Below, piece by piece: positions 1-12,200 of a DNA stretch of 64,000 bases. Location of the stretch: the NCBI GenBank assembly GCA_001599595.1, contig BCHH01000001.1:1828445-1892444 (forward strand), in the 5' to 3' direction. Position 1 is the stretch's first letter. Each line of letters begins with the position of its first letter. The notes below the pieces were generated by a model that saw only the letters and a list, made by a program, of their open reading frames with translations, did not search any database and was not told the DNA's origin. A program made the position numbers and the translations under genes. Origin of the DNA: Beverwykella pulmonaria. Lineage: Eukaryota > Ascomycota > Dothideomycetes > Pleosporales > Melanommataceae.

Positions 1-769
1 CTGTGGCTGCTTGCCAGATCTGCTAGTGCGACAGGACGCTCTCTAACAGATACAGGAGTGTACTGGCTGCTTCATAGACATGAAAGCCTTCACATGGCAT
101 TCTACCAAAATAATCCTATATTTTCGTGCGGAGCGCATAAAGGCTCGAATATGCCGTACAGGTTCGTCTATGTTGGTTGTTTGAGCAGTCGTGCATTCAA
201 AAGCGGCCGTCTGCGCAATACAGGGGCTCCGTTCACCCTTGACACCCTTGCACGCCTTGCAGTAATACAACGGTGTGCCAACTTTTGATCTGATAACGCA
301 AAGCCACGCCGATCTTGGACGGTTGCCAACTCATCAGAAGCGAGACGATCGCTTGCAGGGGTGGCGTCCAAGTGACATCGGTGCCTCCCGAATATCCAAA
401 CAACATGGGTCTTGCGCCGTTGTTTTCGTTCTTATCAGATCTCTTTAGACGAGCAGTGGGTTGTTCGCTCCGTTGCTTCGCGGCGCCCCCTCCACCTCCT
501 TCACGTGTCGAACTGCGGATGCGGTCGTTTTTCATGCAGGCAGACTGATTAAACATTCTTGGTCAGCCATTAGCCTGTGAGGTCATCGGCCCGTGCGTCG
601 CCCAATTGGCCGCGCCATTCCAAGATGGCTGGACGGCTGCAGGCCGTGGGATGTCCCTGGGAGCACCGCTTCGCGCTTGGTTCCAGTGAATTGTGTTAAT
701 GCTGGTTTGCCCTTGACCTCCTCCCACTGCTTCTCCATCATCGTCCTCTCGACACGTACCGGCACGGCC
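1..769. other. 5' flank without a convincing gene
   Basis: Short open frames occur on both strands, but none has domain-like sequence or plausible splice continuity. The right part is pyrimidine-rich (around 485-515) and probably serves as promoter and leader of the DUF2985 gene that starts at 770. Confidence 0.5.
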
Positions 770-2920
770 ATGGACAAATTAAAGGTAAAGGCGCGTTCGG
801 CGCAAAACAGAGTTGCGGAGCGAACCTCGCGAGGCACTGGCAGCGGCTCCCTCTCAGTGCCTCACTCGACCCTTCCGCCAAGCGACAACTCCAGCACGCT
901 CGGTGTAAACGAAGGATATATCGGCCCTCAGCCGGGGACCGCAGCGCGCGACTTTGCTGTGCCCGACGACAAGATCGAGCCCCCGACCTCTCTGCAGTCG
1001 TCGGTAGACGCTGGTCAACCCGTCGCGGCGCCATCCAAATTTGGCAATTCTGGAAGGGCAGGTCCAAGGTATCCTACGCTCTGTTTCTAAGCCGCAGGTG
1101 CAGTTGCTGATTTTGCGCAGTAAAACCGCCCAAGATGCTTCGATGCTGCAGATTCCCGCCCAGGGAAGCAGCAACAACAACACCCTCAGACAAGTGCGCA
1201 GCCGGCCGAACATGGGGATACGAAACCCCAGCATTGGCATCAGACGCATTCCCTCGTCACAGGAGCTGCGCGAAGCCGCCCAGAACCCGAACGCATCCTC
1301 AACCATTCAACTGCAGCAGACACCTTGCCGCCTGCCCGCGCTCGACGAAGATTGCCAGCTCGATACCGCCCCGTCATCAAGCTCATCCGACTCTTCGACA
1401 CAAGAGGAACAGCCCAGCCGAATAAGGAGAGCAAGCAACGCTTTCCAGACAAAGTTTGGATTCAAGAAAGAGAAAGGAAAGGACGCGGAAGCCGGCGATG
1501 AGCGCCCTGTAACACCTGGCGAAATGCCCCGGGAGTATGCAGCCAGCATGGTGGATGTGCTGGACACCCTTGGTAAGCTGGATCAGAGGCGGCGTGTGAG
1601 ACTCCATGCTAATGATGGCAGACCCTGAAGTTCAGACTCTTACCTCTCTCACGAACGTACAAAACTCCCTTTTCGTCCCCAATCTCGGCAGATTCGTAAA
1701 TCGTCGACCCACCTACAATCTGCGGCGGGCTCCAAGTGAGACGCAAAGTCTAGAGGATATCGACAAAATCCTAGCACCTGTGCGAGAAGCGGAAAGCAGC
1801 GCTCTCCCCGGTTTACAAAGGAGTGCAACAGCTGGCACCATGGCAACTCTGGCTACAATAGATTCTAGGATGAGCGATTCGCGATTTGCCGTGTTGCCAC
1901 ACGGCACATCGCTCGAGGGCTGGAGCAAAGAAGACAAGAAGGAACTGAACGACCACGTGAGACATATGCTACACTCCAAGAGGTCAAAATTCAAGCGCTC
2001 TATGAGAGGGTTCGGTCAATATGTCCGCAGACGTAAGTTTATCCATGTCAACCAAGACCGCAGATCTAACTAGAATAGCATTGGGCTTCCTCGTTACATT
2101 ATATGCTACGCTTATCACACTCTTCGGGCTTGCATGGGTTCTCTTCTTGATCGGCTGGATCAATGTTGGTGGACGACAGTTATACATCATCAACGTCATT
2201 GACAACATCCTCGTTGCTCTCTTCGCCGTCGTCGGCGACGGTCTCGCCCCCTTCCGTGCCGTTGATACGTACCATATGATATACATCGCGCATTATCATC
2301 ACTTTACCTGGTCACGCCGCAAGAAGGAAATGCTCCCGGAACTCCACGACCACAACGACCTTCCAGCGGCCAACGCGCCTATATCTGGGCCACGAGACTC
2401 CGACCCAGAGGATATCGAGAAACAGTGGGAATTCACCGTCCTGACCCCAAAACAACAAGCCAAGCTCGAGCATCACCAAGAAAAATTCTGCAAGTCGCAC
2501 AGTTTCTACAAACCCCACGAGACAGAAACACATCATGCATTTCCGCTACGGCTCCTTGTAGCGATTGTTGTGCTCCTTGACTGCCACTCCTTGTTCCAAA
2601 TCGCTCTTGGTGCGTGTACCTGGGGCATATACTACAAGGACCGCCCATTCGCTCTGACAACCGTCATCCTTTGCTGCTCAATTACGTGTAACGCCACAGC
2701 TGGATTGATTATCCTGATTGGAGATCGTCGGACCAGGAAGAAGGATGTGCTGGAGCGAATGAACAGACAGGAGTTGACCGAAGAGGCTATACACAAGGTT
2801 GAGAAAAAGAAGGAAAAGGAGAGTGAAAGTGAAAACGACGAGTCATTGAAGGCTAAGGAAGTAAGACGTTCGTTGAACATAATGAGGAAGCATAGGAAGG
2901 AGGAAAGTGCATATCCTTGA
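770..2920 (+). CDS. DUF2985-family multi-pass membrane protein
   Basis: Four exons join in frame: 770-1068, 1121-1572, 1622-2032 and 2079-2920, giving about 667 residues; the second intron's acceptor could instead be at 1630. The first ~385 residues are low-complexity, Ser/Pro-rich and probably disordered, with basic patches. The C-terminal part carries four hydrophobic segments (about 389-415, 423-445, 545-573 and 579-602). The last is followed by a GDRRTRK motif, which I recognise from fungal integral membrane proteins of the DUF2985 family. The tail is a highly charged Lys/Glu coiled region. The biochemical role of this family is not established. The start codon was chosen because it is the first ATG in the open frame that continues through a well-placed intron; a longer upstream extension lacks support. 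Confidence 0.8.
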
Positions 2921-3391
2921 ACAGCGTTTTGGGCATTGGGTTTCTGGAAAATTTGTGCATTTGTAGGATTTGGATGTTATTACTAGCGCTTTTTATTAGC
3001 ATGGTTTAGATGTGCTGTTGTCATTGCACTTTTCCGTCTTCAAGTTGTGATACCTTCGCAAGAGTTGAGTGGTAAGCTAGGCTACAAATGGTTAGCTGCA
3101 TCGGGGTTTTAGACCACGATCACAACTGCTCAACCTCAGTCTAGGTTGCAACGACTACCTCTTACCGACGTCACCCCCACAACTAGGGGAAATAATCTGC
3201 CTTGTCCTCATAAGTTGCACCAGTTGGGTGTTGTCTCTTGTTGGCTTTTTCATGCCAGGAAAAGTTTGGAAGGCGTGTACTTTTCGGAAGAAATCGTTCA
3301 AAGAGACGAACCAAGCACTAAAGCCAATTCTCTAAAAACTACATTAAGTTTGGAAACCTTCCAGCTGGCTTTCCGACGCAATCCGTTCGCG
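2921..3391. other. Intergenic region, DUF2985 gene to BTB gene
   Basis: This is 3' flank of the membrane-protein gene and promoter of the BTB gene. I see no gene or repeat in it. Confidence 0.5.
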
Positions 3392-4262
3392 ATGGCGGAC
3401 GACACGTTTTGGTCGTCGGGCGCTCCGTCGGCAAAACGGAAGAGGTTTAATCTCGTAGGGGAGACGAGGGAGTTGAATGTCGAGGCGAGTAAGATTGACG
3501 ATGTTAGGGTTGCGGTGCGCAAGGGTATTCGGTTTGTCTTTCGCTTTCGTGAAAGCTACATTGCCTTGAACACTGACGCTCGAAAGAGTTAATTGTCAGA
3601 CTATCGAAGTCACCGTCGGCCCTGAAGACGACAAACAATCCTTCCACGTACACGAGGATGCTCTTTGTGACCGATCTGAGTTCTTCCGCAATGCCATGAA
3701 GCCTGAATGGGCATCCGTGCGTCCGGATCCTCGAATTATCGACCTGCCTGACGATGACGCGGCTGCGTTCTCACTCTACCAGCAGTGGCTGTACTCTAAG
3801 CAACTTCCTATTCTCCCTGACGACCCTGAAGAGACCGGTGCGTCTAGCGAGGGGTATCACACAATGGCATATGCCTATGTTCTTGGCGAACGACTTATGG
3901 ACCGCGAGTTCAAGAACGCCATTTCAGACACCTACGTCCTGTACGCGCGCGGGACACCCCCAGGAAAACGCTACTACCCTTCCAACGAGGAGATCTGTAT
4001 CATCTATGAGGGTACGAATGAGAAGTCACCAATCAGGCAGCTACTGGTCGATATTTGGTGCTGTCGAGGCAAGCATGAGTGGATTGAACATAATCAGGAT
4101 TTGCCGAAGGACTTTTTGGTTGAGTTAACCAAGGCGCTGTTGAAGGCGAGGCCGAGTTTGGAGAACTTGAGTCGGCCGTGGAAAAATCAGCATGTGCAGT
4201 ACCAGGAGAAGGATACCAAGGTTGAGGCTGAGGCTGAGGCTGAGGAGAGCGGACCGGCTTGA
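3392..4262 (+). CDS. BTB/POZ domain protein
   Basis: An N-terminal exon starting at 3392 encodes a short basic leader. An intron ending at the CAG at 3597-3599 leads into a BTB fold: a ligand-free core with F-H-V-H-E-D-A-L-C and F-F-R-N-A-M, then W-L-Y-S-K, then the helical part with YVLGERLMDREFKNAI. The product is about 235 residues, typical of the many small fungal BTB-only proteins that dimerise or act as adaptors; no Kelch, MATH or zinc-finger domain follows. The first donor is uncertain: a strong-looking site at 3526 is out of phase, whereas a weaker one at 3533 keeps the frame. The C-terminus is a Glu/Ala repeat. Two decayed copies lie immediately downstream, so this is the surviving member of a local tandem family. 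Confidence 0.75.
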
Positions 4263-4806
4263 GGGATTTGGGATGGATATCGGATGTCGGCTTGAGGGAT
4301 CGAGGCGGAGCATTTCGCGGTATATTTGCACGCTCATGACTGTATGTTATTGGGCGTTTGGAATATACATATTGGCTGGGTAGACTTTTCGAGGCTGAAG
4401 TCTATTAGTACTTTGGCATAGGAAAGAGTGACAATTGCTGATGGAATTATGGATTTGTATACACTTTTAGCCTCCCGACCTTCGTGGTCATCATCATGAT
4501 GACTGTGAAGTACTTCAACATTTTAACAATATATACTATTCGACTAGGCCTTGAGGTAGATACCCGACGTTAGTAGATGTCTCAGTGAGTGAGAACAGAG
4601 TCAGGGACCAAGTCGTCGCGCTAAAGTCCCCCGAGGTATATGGATGTACTCTATATACCAATAAATCATCCAAATAGTAAAAGGCAGCACTTTGGTTTTA
4701 CCCTTCCCAGCGACGACCAGCGCAGTAGAACATCGTCCTTACAAGATCCGGCGTAACAGGTCAGGTGAGAGATCATACGGCAGGGTAAGTGCAGGTGAGC
4801 AAGTGA
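4263..4806. other. Intergenic region between BTB copies
   Basis: No gene is evident. The stretch is AT-rich and may contain degraded N-terminal sequence of the BTB relic that becomes recognisable at about 4807, but I could not align it by eye. Confidence 0.35.
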
Positions 4807-5035
4807 GTACAACTCCTTCTCGGTGTTTGGGCACGCGAAGTTGATGAAGACTGGAGCCCTTTTCCTTAACTATCTCCCACTGGAATTCGTCCTCGATCTC
4901 ACTAAATCTATACTCGAACTCAGGCCGACGCCAACGTGTCTCACTCCGAAACAGTCGATGGAGGAGGCAGAGAAATACTGCGAAAATAAGGCAAGATTAG
5001 AAAATATACCAAAGAGGTGGCATGCGAGAGGGTGA
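4807..5035 (+). pseudogene. Decayed BTB paralog, C-terminal fragment
   Basis: One frame from 4807 reads V-Q-L-L-L-G-V-W, matching R-Q-L-L-V-D-I-W of the intact gene at 3392-4262. A few dozen bases later the match (L-P-L-E-F-V-L-D-L-T-K) continues in another frame that runs to the stop at 5035, so a frameshift lies between. The BTB core upstream of this point is not recognisable. This is a 5'-truncated, frameshifted duplicate. Confidence 0.6.
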
Positions 5036-5263
5036 AATGGAGGAGCACGGGGAACAACAGTGCCAGGACAGCTTTTCAACGATGTGAGCGGATAATGCTT
5101 CATGTGATCTGGATGTGATGCTTTTGCAGAAGAACTTATTATTCATATGGGACATTCTCAACAGCTTTATGTCATACACGAAGCGGTACTCGGCTCAAGC
5201 TCTACATTCTCTCAATAAAGGGAGCTGAATCGCAACTGGATCCTAGGACGGTCGATTTGAGCC

Positions 5264-5728
5264 ATGACACCAAGAGACGTTGTCTATGAGTGCTCATCGG
5301 TTGTATTTCAGGAACATCCAACCGAGGACCTTCAACAAATTACAGAGAGTAGGTTTAAATCTTTGGCTGGGGTGTATGCTCTCGGTGAGGAATCAATGGA
5401 TTCAAAGTTTAAGAATGCAATCCTGGAGGAGATTATTTCCGCTTCGACAACGAAAAAGCATTATCTAACTGGGGAGGATGTGACTACCATCTTGGAAGAA
5501 CTTTTACCCTTTTCTCCTGCGAAATAGCTTATAGTCGACTTCTACGCACATCAGGCTCTGGGAGATGGTCCGAAGAATTGGAGGGTGGGCCTGGAGAATT
5601 GTCTGAAGGAGTTCTTGGTTGAGGTGGTGCTTGCTGGGGCGAGCTTGAGGGCTGAGATGCCAATGGAAAAGGCTCCGTGGAGACTTGCGGGTCTTGCACA
5701 TCGCGACGAGGAAGATGAGCCGGCTTAA
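5264..5728 (+). pseudogene. Decayed BTB paralog with in-frame stop
   Basis: The frame matches the intact BTB gene from its middle to its end: A-L-G-E-E-S-M-D-S-K-F-K-N-A-I aligns with the V-L-G-E-R-L-M-D-R-E-F-K-N-A-I region, and the C-terminus ends in E-P-A much as the intact copy ends in G-P-A. A TAG at 5525-5527 interrupts it exactly where the intact gene has Gln (R-Q-L-L-V-D-I), and the same frame stays open afterwards to TAA at 5726-5728. CAG to TAG is a single C-to-T change. The N-terminal half of the BTB domain is missing or unrecognisable. Confidence 0.7.
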
Positions 5729-6040
5729 TGGAACTCCACTCGTCCAAAAGTATGGCAGAGCAGCACCTCTACAACATTTCTTCCAGTGTGACCATTGTCA
5801 GGCTCATTCGATTACACTAAACCTAAAGACAACTGTCTTTGTCGATGGATTTGATCTGTTGGTCGGCACTTGGACGGTACGCTTTTTTCATTGGTATCAA
5901 GGAAGTGTATCATTTTGGAATTCAAGGATTGCACGGGGTATTGTTTTTTTCTTTTGTCTTCAGTCTTTGTATCACTGTTACCGACATAGACAGTGTTCAT
6001 TGCATCCTGAAATCATTGCTAATATCATATGTTTGTCAGC
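5729..6040. other. Intergenic region, BTB relic to YKE2
   Basis: The 3' ends of a plus-strand relic and a minus-strand gene converge here. I see no additional feature. Confidence 0.45.
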
Positions 6041-6636
6041 TCACGCAGCCGCTACCGACTGCTGTGATTGCTGAGCTTGTGATTGAATCTGCATTATCTG
6101 TACAAGACATCAGCCAGGTTAACGAAAGGGTCCAATCGGAAATACTTACCTCAATCTTGACGTTCTCGCTCTTCTCTCGGATGCCTTCGATCTGCTTCTC
6201 AATCCGTTTACTATGTCTCATTAGTCATGTATTCACTCCCAAGGGCCCTTGCCGAATAGAGTGCTCACATTTCCTTCTCGATGAACTCCAAGCGGCCATT
6301 CACGGCCATGACTGCCTCGGTCTTGTCCTGCTTCAAGAGCACCGGCCCGATCTGCTTGTAGATGTTCGCATCGTCGTCGAGAAGGGCGAATTCCTGCCGA
6401 AACACATCTTAACCGTACATCTCCCCCTTCGTATGCGTATGTCTAACCTTCTTCACGGTGGTATTCTCCTGCTGCTGCGACTCGAGCTGCTGGCGAGCTT
6501 CGACTGCGGTGGAAAGCTCTGAGTTTGCATTAGCAAATATTCCCAAGTCTATCAGGAACAGAGGAGATCGTGCACCTCCTTGCAGCTTCTGGTAGTCGTC
6601 GGAAAGATCCTGCAGCTTCTTCTGCAGCTCTCCCAT
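6041..6636 (-). CDS. YKE2: Prefoldin subunit 6
   Basis: Beta-type prefoldin subunit of the hexameric cytosolic chaperone that passes nascent actin and tubulin to the TRiC/CCT chaperonin. Reading down from 6636, five exons join in frame: 6636-6576, 6518-6448, 6393 to about 6272, an exon of about 60 nt that ends near 6150, and a last exon ending at 6041. The N-terminal coiled coil begins M-G-E-L-Q-K-K-L-Q-D-L and continues L-S-T-A-V-E-A-R-Q-Q-L. The central hairpin has the family hallmark I-G-P-V-L-L-K-Q-D, and the second helix ends in a Gln/Ser/Ala-rich tail. Length (about 120-130 residues) fits the family. The gene is divergent from VPS4 and shares a 413-bp promoter with it. Confidence 0.9.
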
Positions 6637-7049
6637 GCTGAATAATGCACGTAAAAAGTCCTGGCAGGGCGCGGTGAGGTCGAAGACAGGACGTCTGTTT
6701 TTCTCGTTGCGGCCTAGCGCCGACGCGGGGCTAAGTGACGATATGGCACCTAGCAACGGTAACAACCGACAATACACTCGACGGAGGCACCCACCCTTGG
6801 CCATACATCATTCATTGCACCAGACATAGGGAAAGCTATACCATTCACTGCACGGATCAGTTTATAGGTACTCTGTACGCCTCGCCGCTGCACTCGTGCT
6901 GTCCAGACCAACTCTCTGCCCCGCGGCCACCGACTGTTCGCCTCGCCTGGCCGCCATTCGACCCACCTACCTCGCTGCACGAGCACAACCAAGAACCTTG
7001 AAACCCTCCCACGACAGCTGCGGCATAGGTCTTGACAAAGGCGCAAAAG
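6637..7049. promoter_or_regulatory. Bidirectional promoter YKE2 / VPS4
   Basis: This 413-bp interval separates two divergent start codons, so it must hold both promoters. I recognise no specific operator. Confidence 0.5.
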
Positions 7050-8663
7050 ATGAGCAACGCAGACTTCTTGGGCCGCGCCATTGAGACGGTCAAAAAGGCC
7101 ATCGAGACCGACACGGCGGGTGAATATGCGCAGGCCTACCAGCAATACTACAGTGCGCGTGAGTATACACGCATAACCATATGAGATGTGCATATGCTAA
7201 CGTTTACTAGTGGAGCTGTTCATGCTCGCCCTCAAATGTGAGCCTGCTGCCATCCGTATCCCAATCCGATGGACTTCACCCGCGATTTCAACGCCTATAC
7301 TGATGCAGCCCAGGGGAGAAGAACCAGAAGTCCAAGGAGATGATCAGGGGCAAGGTGGCCGAGTACATGGAGCGCGCCGAGAAGCTCAAGCAGCACCTGA
7401 ACCAGAACGATCCTGCCAACAAGAAGAAACCCAGCGCAATGGGCGCAAACGGGAAGTCTGCAGGCGGCAGTGGGAAGGGAAAGTATGTAAAAAATCCCAT
7501 AAAAAAATGACTCCTGCTCTTACTTACGCTTACACGACGCCGCAGAGACGACGGCGAAGACGAAGAAATGGACGCCGACTCCAAGAAGCTCCGCGGCGCG
7601 CTCGCCGGTGCCATCCTCTCCGAGAAACCCAACATCCGATGGGAAGACGTAGCAGGTTTGGAAGCAGCGAAGGAGGCGCTGAAAGAGGCTGTCATATTAC
7701 CCATCAAATTCCCACATCTGTTCACAGGCAAGCGACAACCATGGAAGGGCATATTACTCTATGGGCCACCGGGGACAGGTAAGAGTTACCTGGCGAAGGC
7801 AGTGGCCACAGAGGCGAACAGCACATTCTTCAGTGTGTCGAGCTCAGACTTGGTGAGCAAGTGGATGGGTGAGAGTGAACGGTCGGTCATCTCCTCCTCT
7901 CTCAAAGTATTGAAAGCTGATCGTGGAACAGGTTGGTAAAGCAACTCTTCGGCATGGCCCGCGAGAATAAGCCCTCTATCATCTTCATCGACGAAATCGA
8001 CGCTCTGTGCGGCCCCCGCGGCGAAGGCGAATCCGAAGCCTCACGACGTATCAAAACCGAGCTTCTCGTACAAATGGACGGTGTAGGCAAGGACTCCAAA
8101 GGCGTGCTCATTCTCGGCGCAACGAACATCCCCTGGCAACTCGACGCAGCTATCCGACGACGGTTCCAGCGGAGAGTGCACATCAGTCTCCCCGATTTTC
8201 CGGCGCGGATGAAGATGTTCGAGCTCGCGGTTGGAAATACGCCCTGTGAGCTGAAGCTAGAAGATTACCGAGAATTGGCGCAATTGAGTGAGGGGTATTC
8301 GGGGAGCGATATTTCGATTGCCGTGCAGGACGCATTGATGCAACCTGTACGGTTGATCCAGACAGCGACACACTACAAGCCGGTATGTTTCCTTCTTCTT
8401 TGTCCACTTTTCTTTTACGTATATTTATTAAAGCATAATAGGTCACACACGATGGCGTCGAAAAGTGGACACCTTGCTCACCTGGCGACCCCCTAGCCAA
8501 AGAAATGACCTGGACCGACCTGGACGGCGACGCGCTACTTGAGCCACCTCTCCGTGTCAACGACTTCAAGAAAGCTATCAAGGGATCACGGCCCACAGTC
8601 AGTCAAGACGATCTCCAGCACAACGCGGAATGGACAAAAGAGTTTGGTAGCGAGGGTGCATAG
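7050..8663 (+). CDS. VPS4: Vacuolar sorting AAA ATPase Vps4
   Basis: Vps4 uses ATP to disassemble ESCRT-III on endosomes, recycling it after multivesicular-body budding. Six exons join in frame (7050-7158, 7211-7237, 7314-7482, 7546-7881, 7932-8382, 8442-8663), giving 437 residues, the same length as the yeast protein. The N-terminal MIT helical bundle (about 1-75) binds ESCRT-III tails. A charged linker is followed by the AAA cassette, with Walker A GPPGTGKS at about 175-182, Walker B I-I-F-I-D-E ending at E235, and the sensor sequence G-A-T-N-I-P. The C-terminus has the Vps4 beta domain and final helix. The second exon is only 27 nt. The intron 7882-7931 uses a weak GTCGGT donor but is required to restore the S-E-R-L-V-K motif. 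Confidence 0.96.
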
Positions 8664-9251
8664 GTTTCTCAAGTGGAGTAGGGAATGATTTTGGAGTTGT
8701 TCATCTCGGCATCATAGCGGTTCTCTCTGTTTTGAGCGGTACCTACCAACGGCGTTGAGGGGACAGATTTGGAGCTTGGCTGGGCTTTTGTGAGTACCGG
8801 TCCCAGTAAAACAATATAGTGGTACTTTTGAGATCTATCCTTGGTTCAGCAAACATAGAAATCGAGGGAAAAGGTGAAGACGACGAGATAGGAGGAAAGC
8901 ACTTCAAATTTGATTGATATATTCATTCGATCACGTCTTTGAATGTCTCTAGCTTCCTCGAATCCCGCTCCTATTCGACCGTCTATCGCAAGATAAGGAT
9001 TACACAGACAAAGGCCGAGTGGTGAGGCAACTAAATGATTTAGGGTAGGGCTGGGGGAATATAATATCGCAAATGCCAACAAATCAGAGAGAAAGAAACT
9101 GGAACAACCCATCCATTCACCCTGTTCCATTGTATCTCATTCATACTTTACCATTTCGCTCATTCATCAATCAGTTAGAGAGTCATTCAACGCCATGTCG
9201 TCCATCCATATAAATCCATATGATCCTAGCCAGCAGCACGGGTAATTGTTC
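8664..9251. other. Convergent 3' region VPS4 / PSE1
   Basis: The two genes end toward each other across 588 bp. No further gene or repeat is visible. Confidence 0.5.
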
Positions 9252-12200
9252 TCAGCCGAAGTACGCTTGCACCACCTGCTGTTGTTCGGTTGTAAGACCA
9301 TTGGCGACCTGGGCCAAATTCAGATTCGTGACCAGCACAAGTTGTTTGACGCAATTAACGACGCGGTTCGCAGTCTGTCCTTGTAGAGTCTCGGCCTCAA
9401 GAGCTTGGGCGACAAACTGGAAGACTTTGGCAGGTTGGCCTAGGACTGCGGGATTTTGTCTGAGAAGTATGTCAGTTACTGGCATATATTGAGAGTGGTG
9501 GAGTACTTACTGATCGATCAGTTGAGCCAAAAACGAATATGCAAAAGGCGCAGCTTCCTCGTCGTTGATTACAGGCAACGTGTCCACCCACGCATGAACC
9601 ACATCCTGCCAATTGGGCACCTTTGCCGGGTTGTAGTGCAGAATTTTGGCGATGCTAGCACATGCATTCTCGGTGGCAAATACATCGTCGTCGGCGCGTG
9701 CGTTGGGACGCTGTGTGACTTGAAACAACATTTGTAGTGACGCGGCCGCGAACTCTGACCATGCCTCTCCACCCTTGTGTGCAGCAACACCAACACCGTA
9801 GACGGCGGCTTGGCGATTCGCGGGTACGTCGTCTTGCATGCCGTCAATGAGAGGTTGGATGATGTGCTGGCTGTAGACCCATGACTGGGGACCAGAGAAT
9901 TCGAGCACGTCGTCAAAGATGCAGATAGCCCACTGGCGTTGTGTCGGATCCTGGTTGACAACAGCCATCTTGTAGAATTCCATGAGCTGTTCCCAGTGTG
10001 GAAGGAAATTGGTGCCCATGTTCTTGAAGATGGTGTGGAAGGCCTTGTTCATGTCGGAGAGTAGATTCTGATCGTCTTCGATGGCAAACAGGGTCTCTTC
10101 AGATGCTTCCTCGCCGTCTTCATTTTCTGCTTGTTCTTCTAGCCTCTCTTTTACGCGCTCCTGATAGTCCTGAAGGACAGATTGTGCGGACTTGATAAAG
10201 GTCGACATGTGTGTGCTGGTGAGACAGTTTTTTCCAATAACCTCTACGCACTCGTAGAAGCACTGGTACATTTCTGCCAGCGTATCAATTGCAGGCTCTG
10301 TGCTCAGAACTTCAAGCACACGCTCGACTGTTCGCTCCCATAGTTGTCCTAGCTGGGTAGATTCCGGACCATGGGCCTTTTTGTAAGCGTTGAGAAGTTG
10401 AGGTACACACTTTGCTGACGCGACTCGCACTGGATCGTGGAAAAAGAATGCCAGGCCTGGAAGTGCGATCTTATCCATGATATCGTTGACATAGGGCTCA
10501 AAAGCCGCCTCCAAAACCTGGGCGTAGATGACGATCAGCTCAATAGCCATATGCTTATCGTCAAGTGTGCTCGTCCTGATACCAATGGTTTTGCCTTTTA
10601 GGGGTACCAGCTCCCAGCCTTCCTCCTCTTGGACCGCCGCTATCTGATCCTCATCATCGAGAAGCTGAATATCGGCTTTGGCTGCAGCGAGTTCAGTCAA
10701 TGGAGGAATAACCCCAGCGAGGTACGGTATAAACTCCTGGCCAAGGACTCGGCACATTCGACCCCAGCAGTGAAGCAAATAGGAGGCCTGTGGATCATCT
10801 GGATCTGAGACTGCGTTCTGAATGCGTCCGAGCAATTGCACCAAAGCTATGGCATCCTGTCCCATCCGGTCCTTGCCCACCGCAAGAGCAATCAAAGTAG
10901 CGCACTCCATTGCCTTCGCTCGGAGAAGCCGATATTCTTTTGACTGCTCTTCGTTGAGGACATTGAAAAGAAGTGGCATCAGAGTATCGTAGTACTTCGC
11001 AAATGCAGCCTCGGCAGAGTCGGCGACAGTGGCAATAGTGGACAGGGCCTGTTCTTGTACAAATCGCTTGGGGCTCTGGAGCAGCATGAGGAGGTGATTA
11101 AGAAGCTGGTCTAGATATGGCTCGAGAATATTCTTCTCGGCCTCTTCACAAAAGTTTACAAGAGCTGCTGCTGCGTGCGCCTGCACACGAGGTTCTGAGG
11201 ACTCCAACACGGGAATGATGTTCGGAAGCACAACTTGATGGTACTTCTCTTGCATTGTTCCCGCGAAATCGGTGCTCATTTGGCCAATTGCGTTGCATCC
11301 AGCCCATCGTACTCGTGGATGAGGGTCTCGAAGAGCGGGAATAACAAGATCGAGGACTTTGTCGAGCTCTCCAACCATCAATTCTTGGCAGCCCTCAGAA
11401 ATTGCAGAGATAGCCATGAGAGCAGCATGTCTGTCTCGCCATGCGGACGATGTCATCATACGAGGAAGCCAATTGAATGTTGGAGCGAGGATTGCCTGTC
11501 CACCAAGCTTGTTGGCGAGGCGGTCCATGCACTGCTCTCCTGCGACATGGTTCGAATCGCTCTCATCAGCATCGAGCTAAACCATGTTAGAAGTTTCGGA
11601 ATTAGAAAGGAGAAAACAACTGACATCTTCAGAGGCGTTCCATTCCTCCGCATCATCATCTTCCATACCAACGTCGGTCATCAAGGACAAGCATTGAGTG
11701 ACCATGTCATTAGTATATGCTGGGTCCTTTTTACACATTTGGGGCGCAACGTCTGCGAAGGTTGCCATAAGTTCAAGAGCATTTTGCCGGGGCGTCTCTC
11801 CAAGTTCCTTATCTTGAATGACGGACACACTGAACTGCACAAGGCTGTTAAATAGAGGCCTGAACATCCTGGGCGCAACTTCAGCCAGATCAATAAGCGA
11901 GATGAGGGCCTTGGTGAGCAAGTCTCCATCTTGGGACTCCTTGATCGGTGGAAGAATGTTAAGAATCTCGGAAATCAGCTGGTAGTACTTTGGCTGGGCT
12001 TTCTTCGTGATGGAGCGGAAGAAGGATGCATATGCCTCCACTGCAGAGATTCGGACCTTGGGGAAAGCGTTAGCGTTTACTCTTTAATGGTCTGAGGCCC
12101 TTTTATGTACCGAAGTGTCACTGTCCGAAAATCCACCTTTGAATGCCGCCATGACGACATCTTCATGTTGCTGCTCTATTATCTCTGGCGTGGTTGAAAA

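Noticed and set aside
1..300. Short frames at the left edge (e.g. 58-288 plus and 43-270 minus)
   Set aside because: No recognisable domain, no splice continuity and no codon bias; treated as chance frames.
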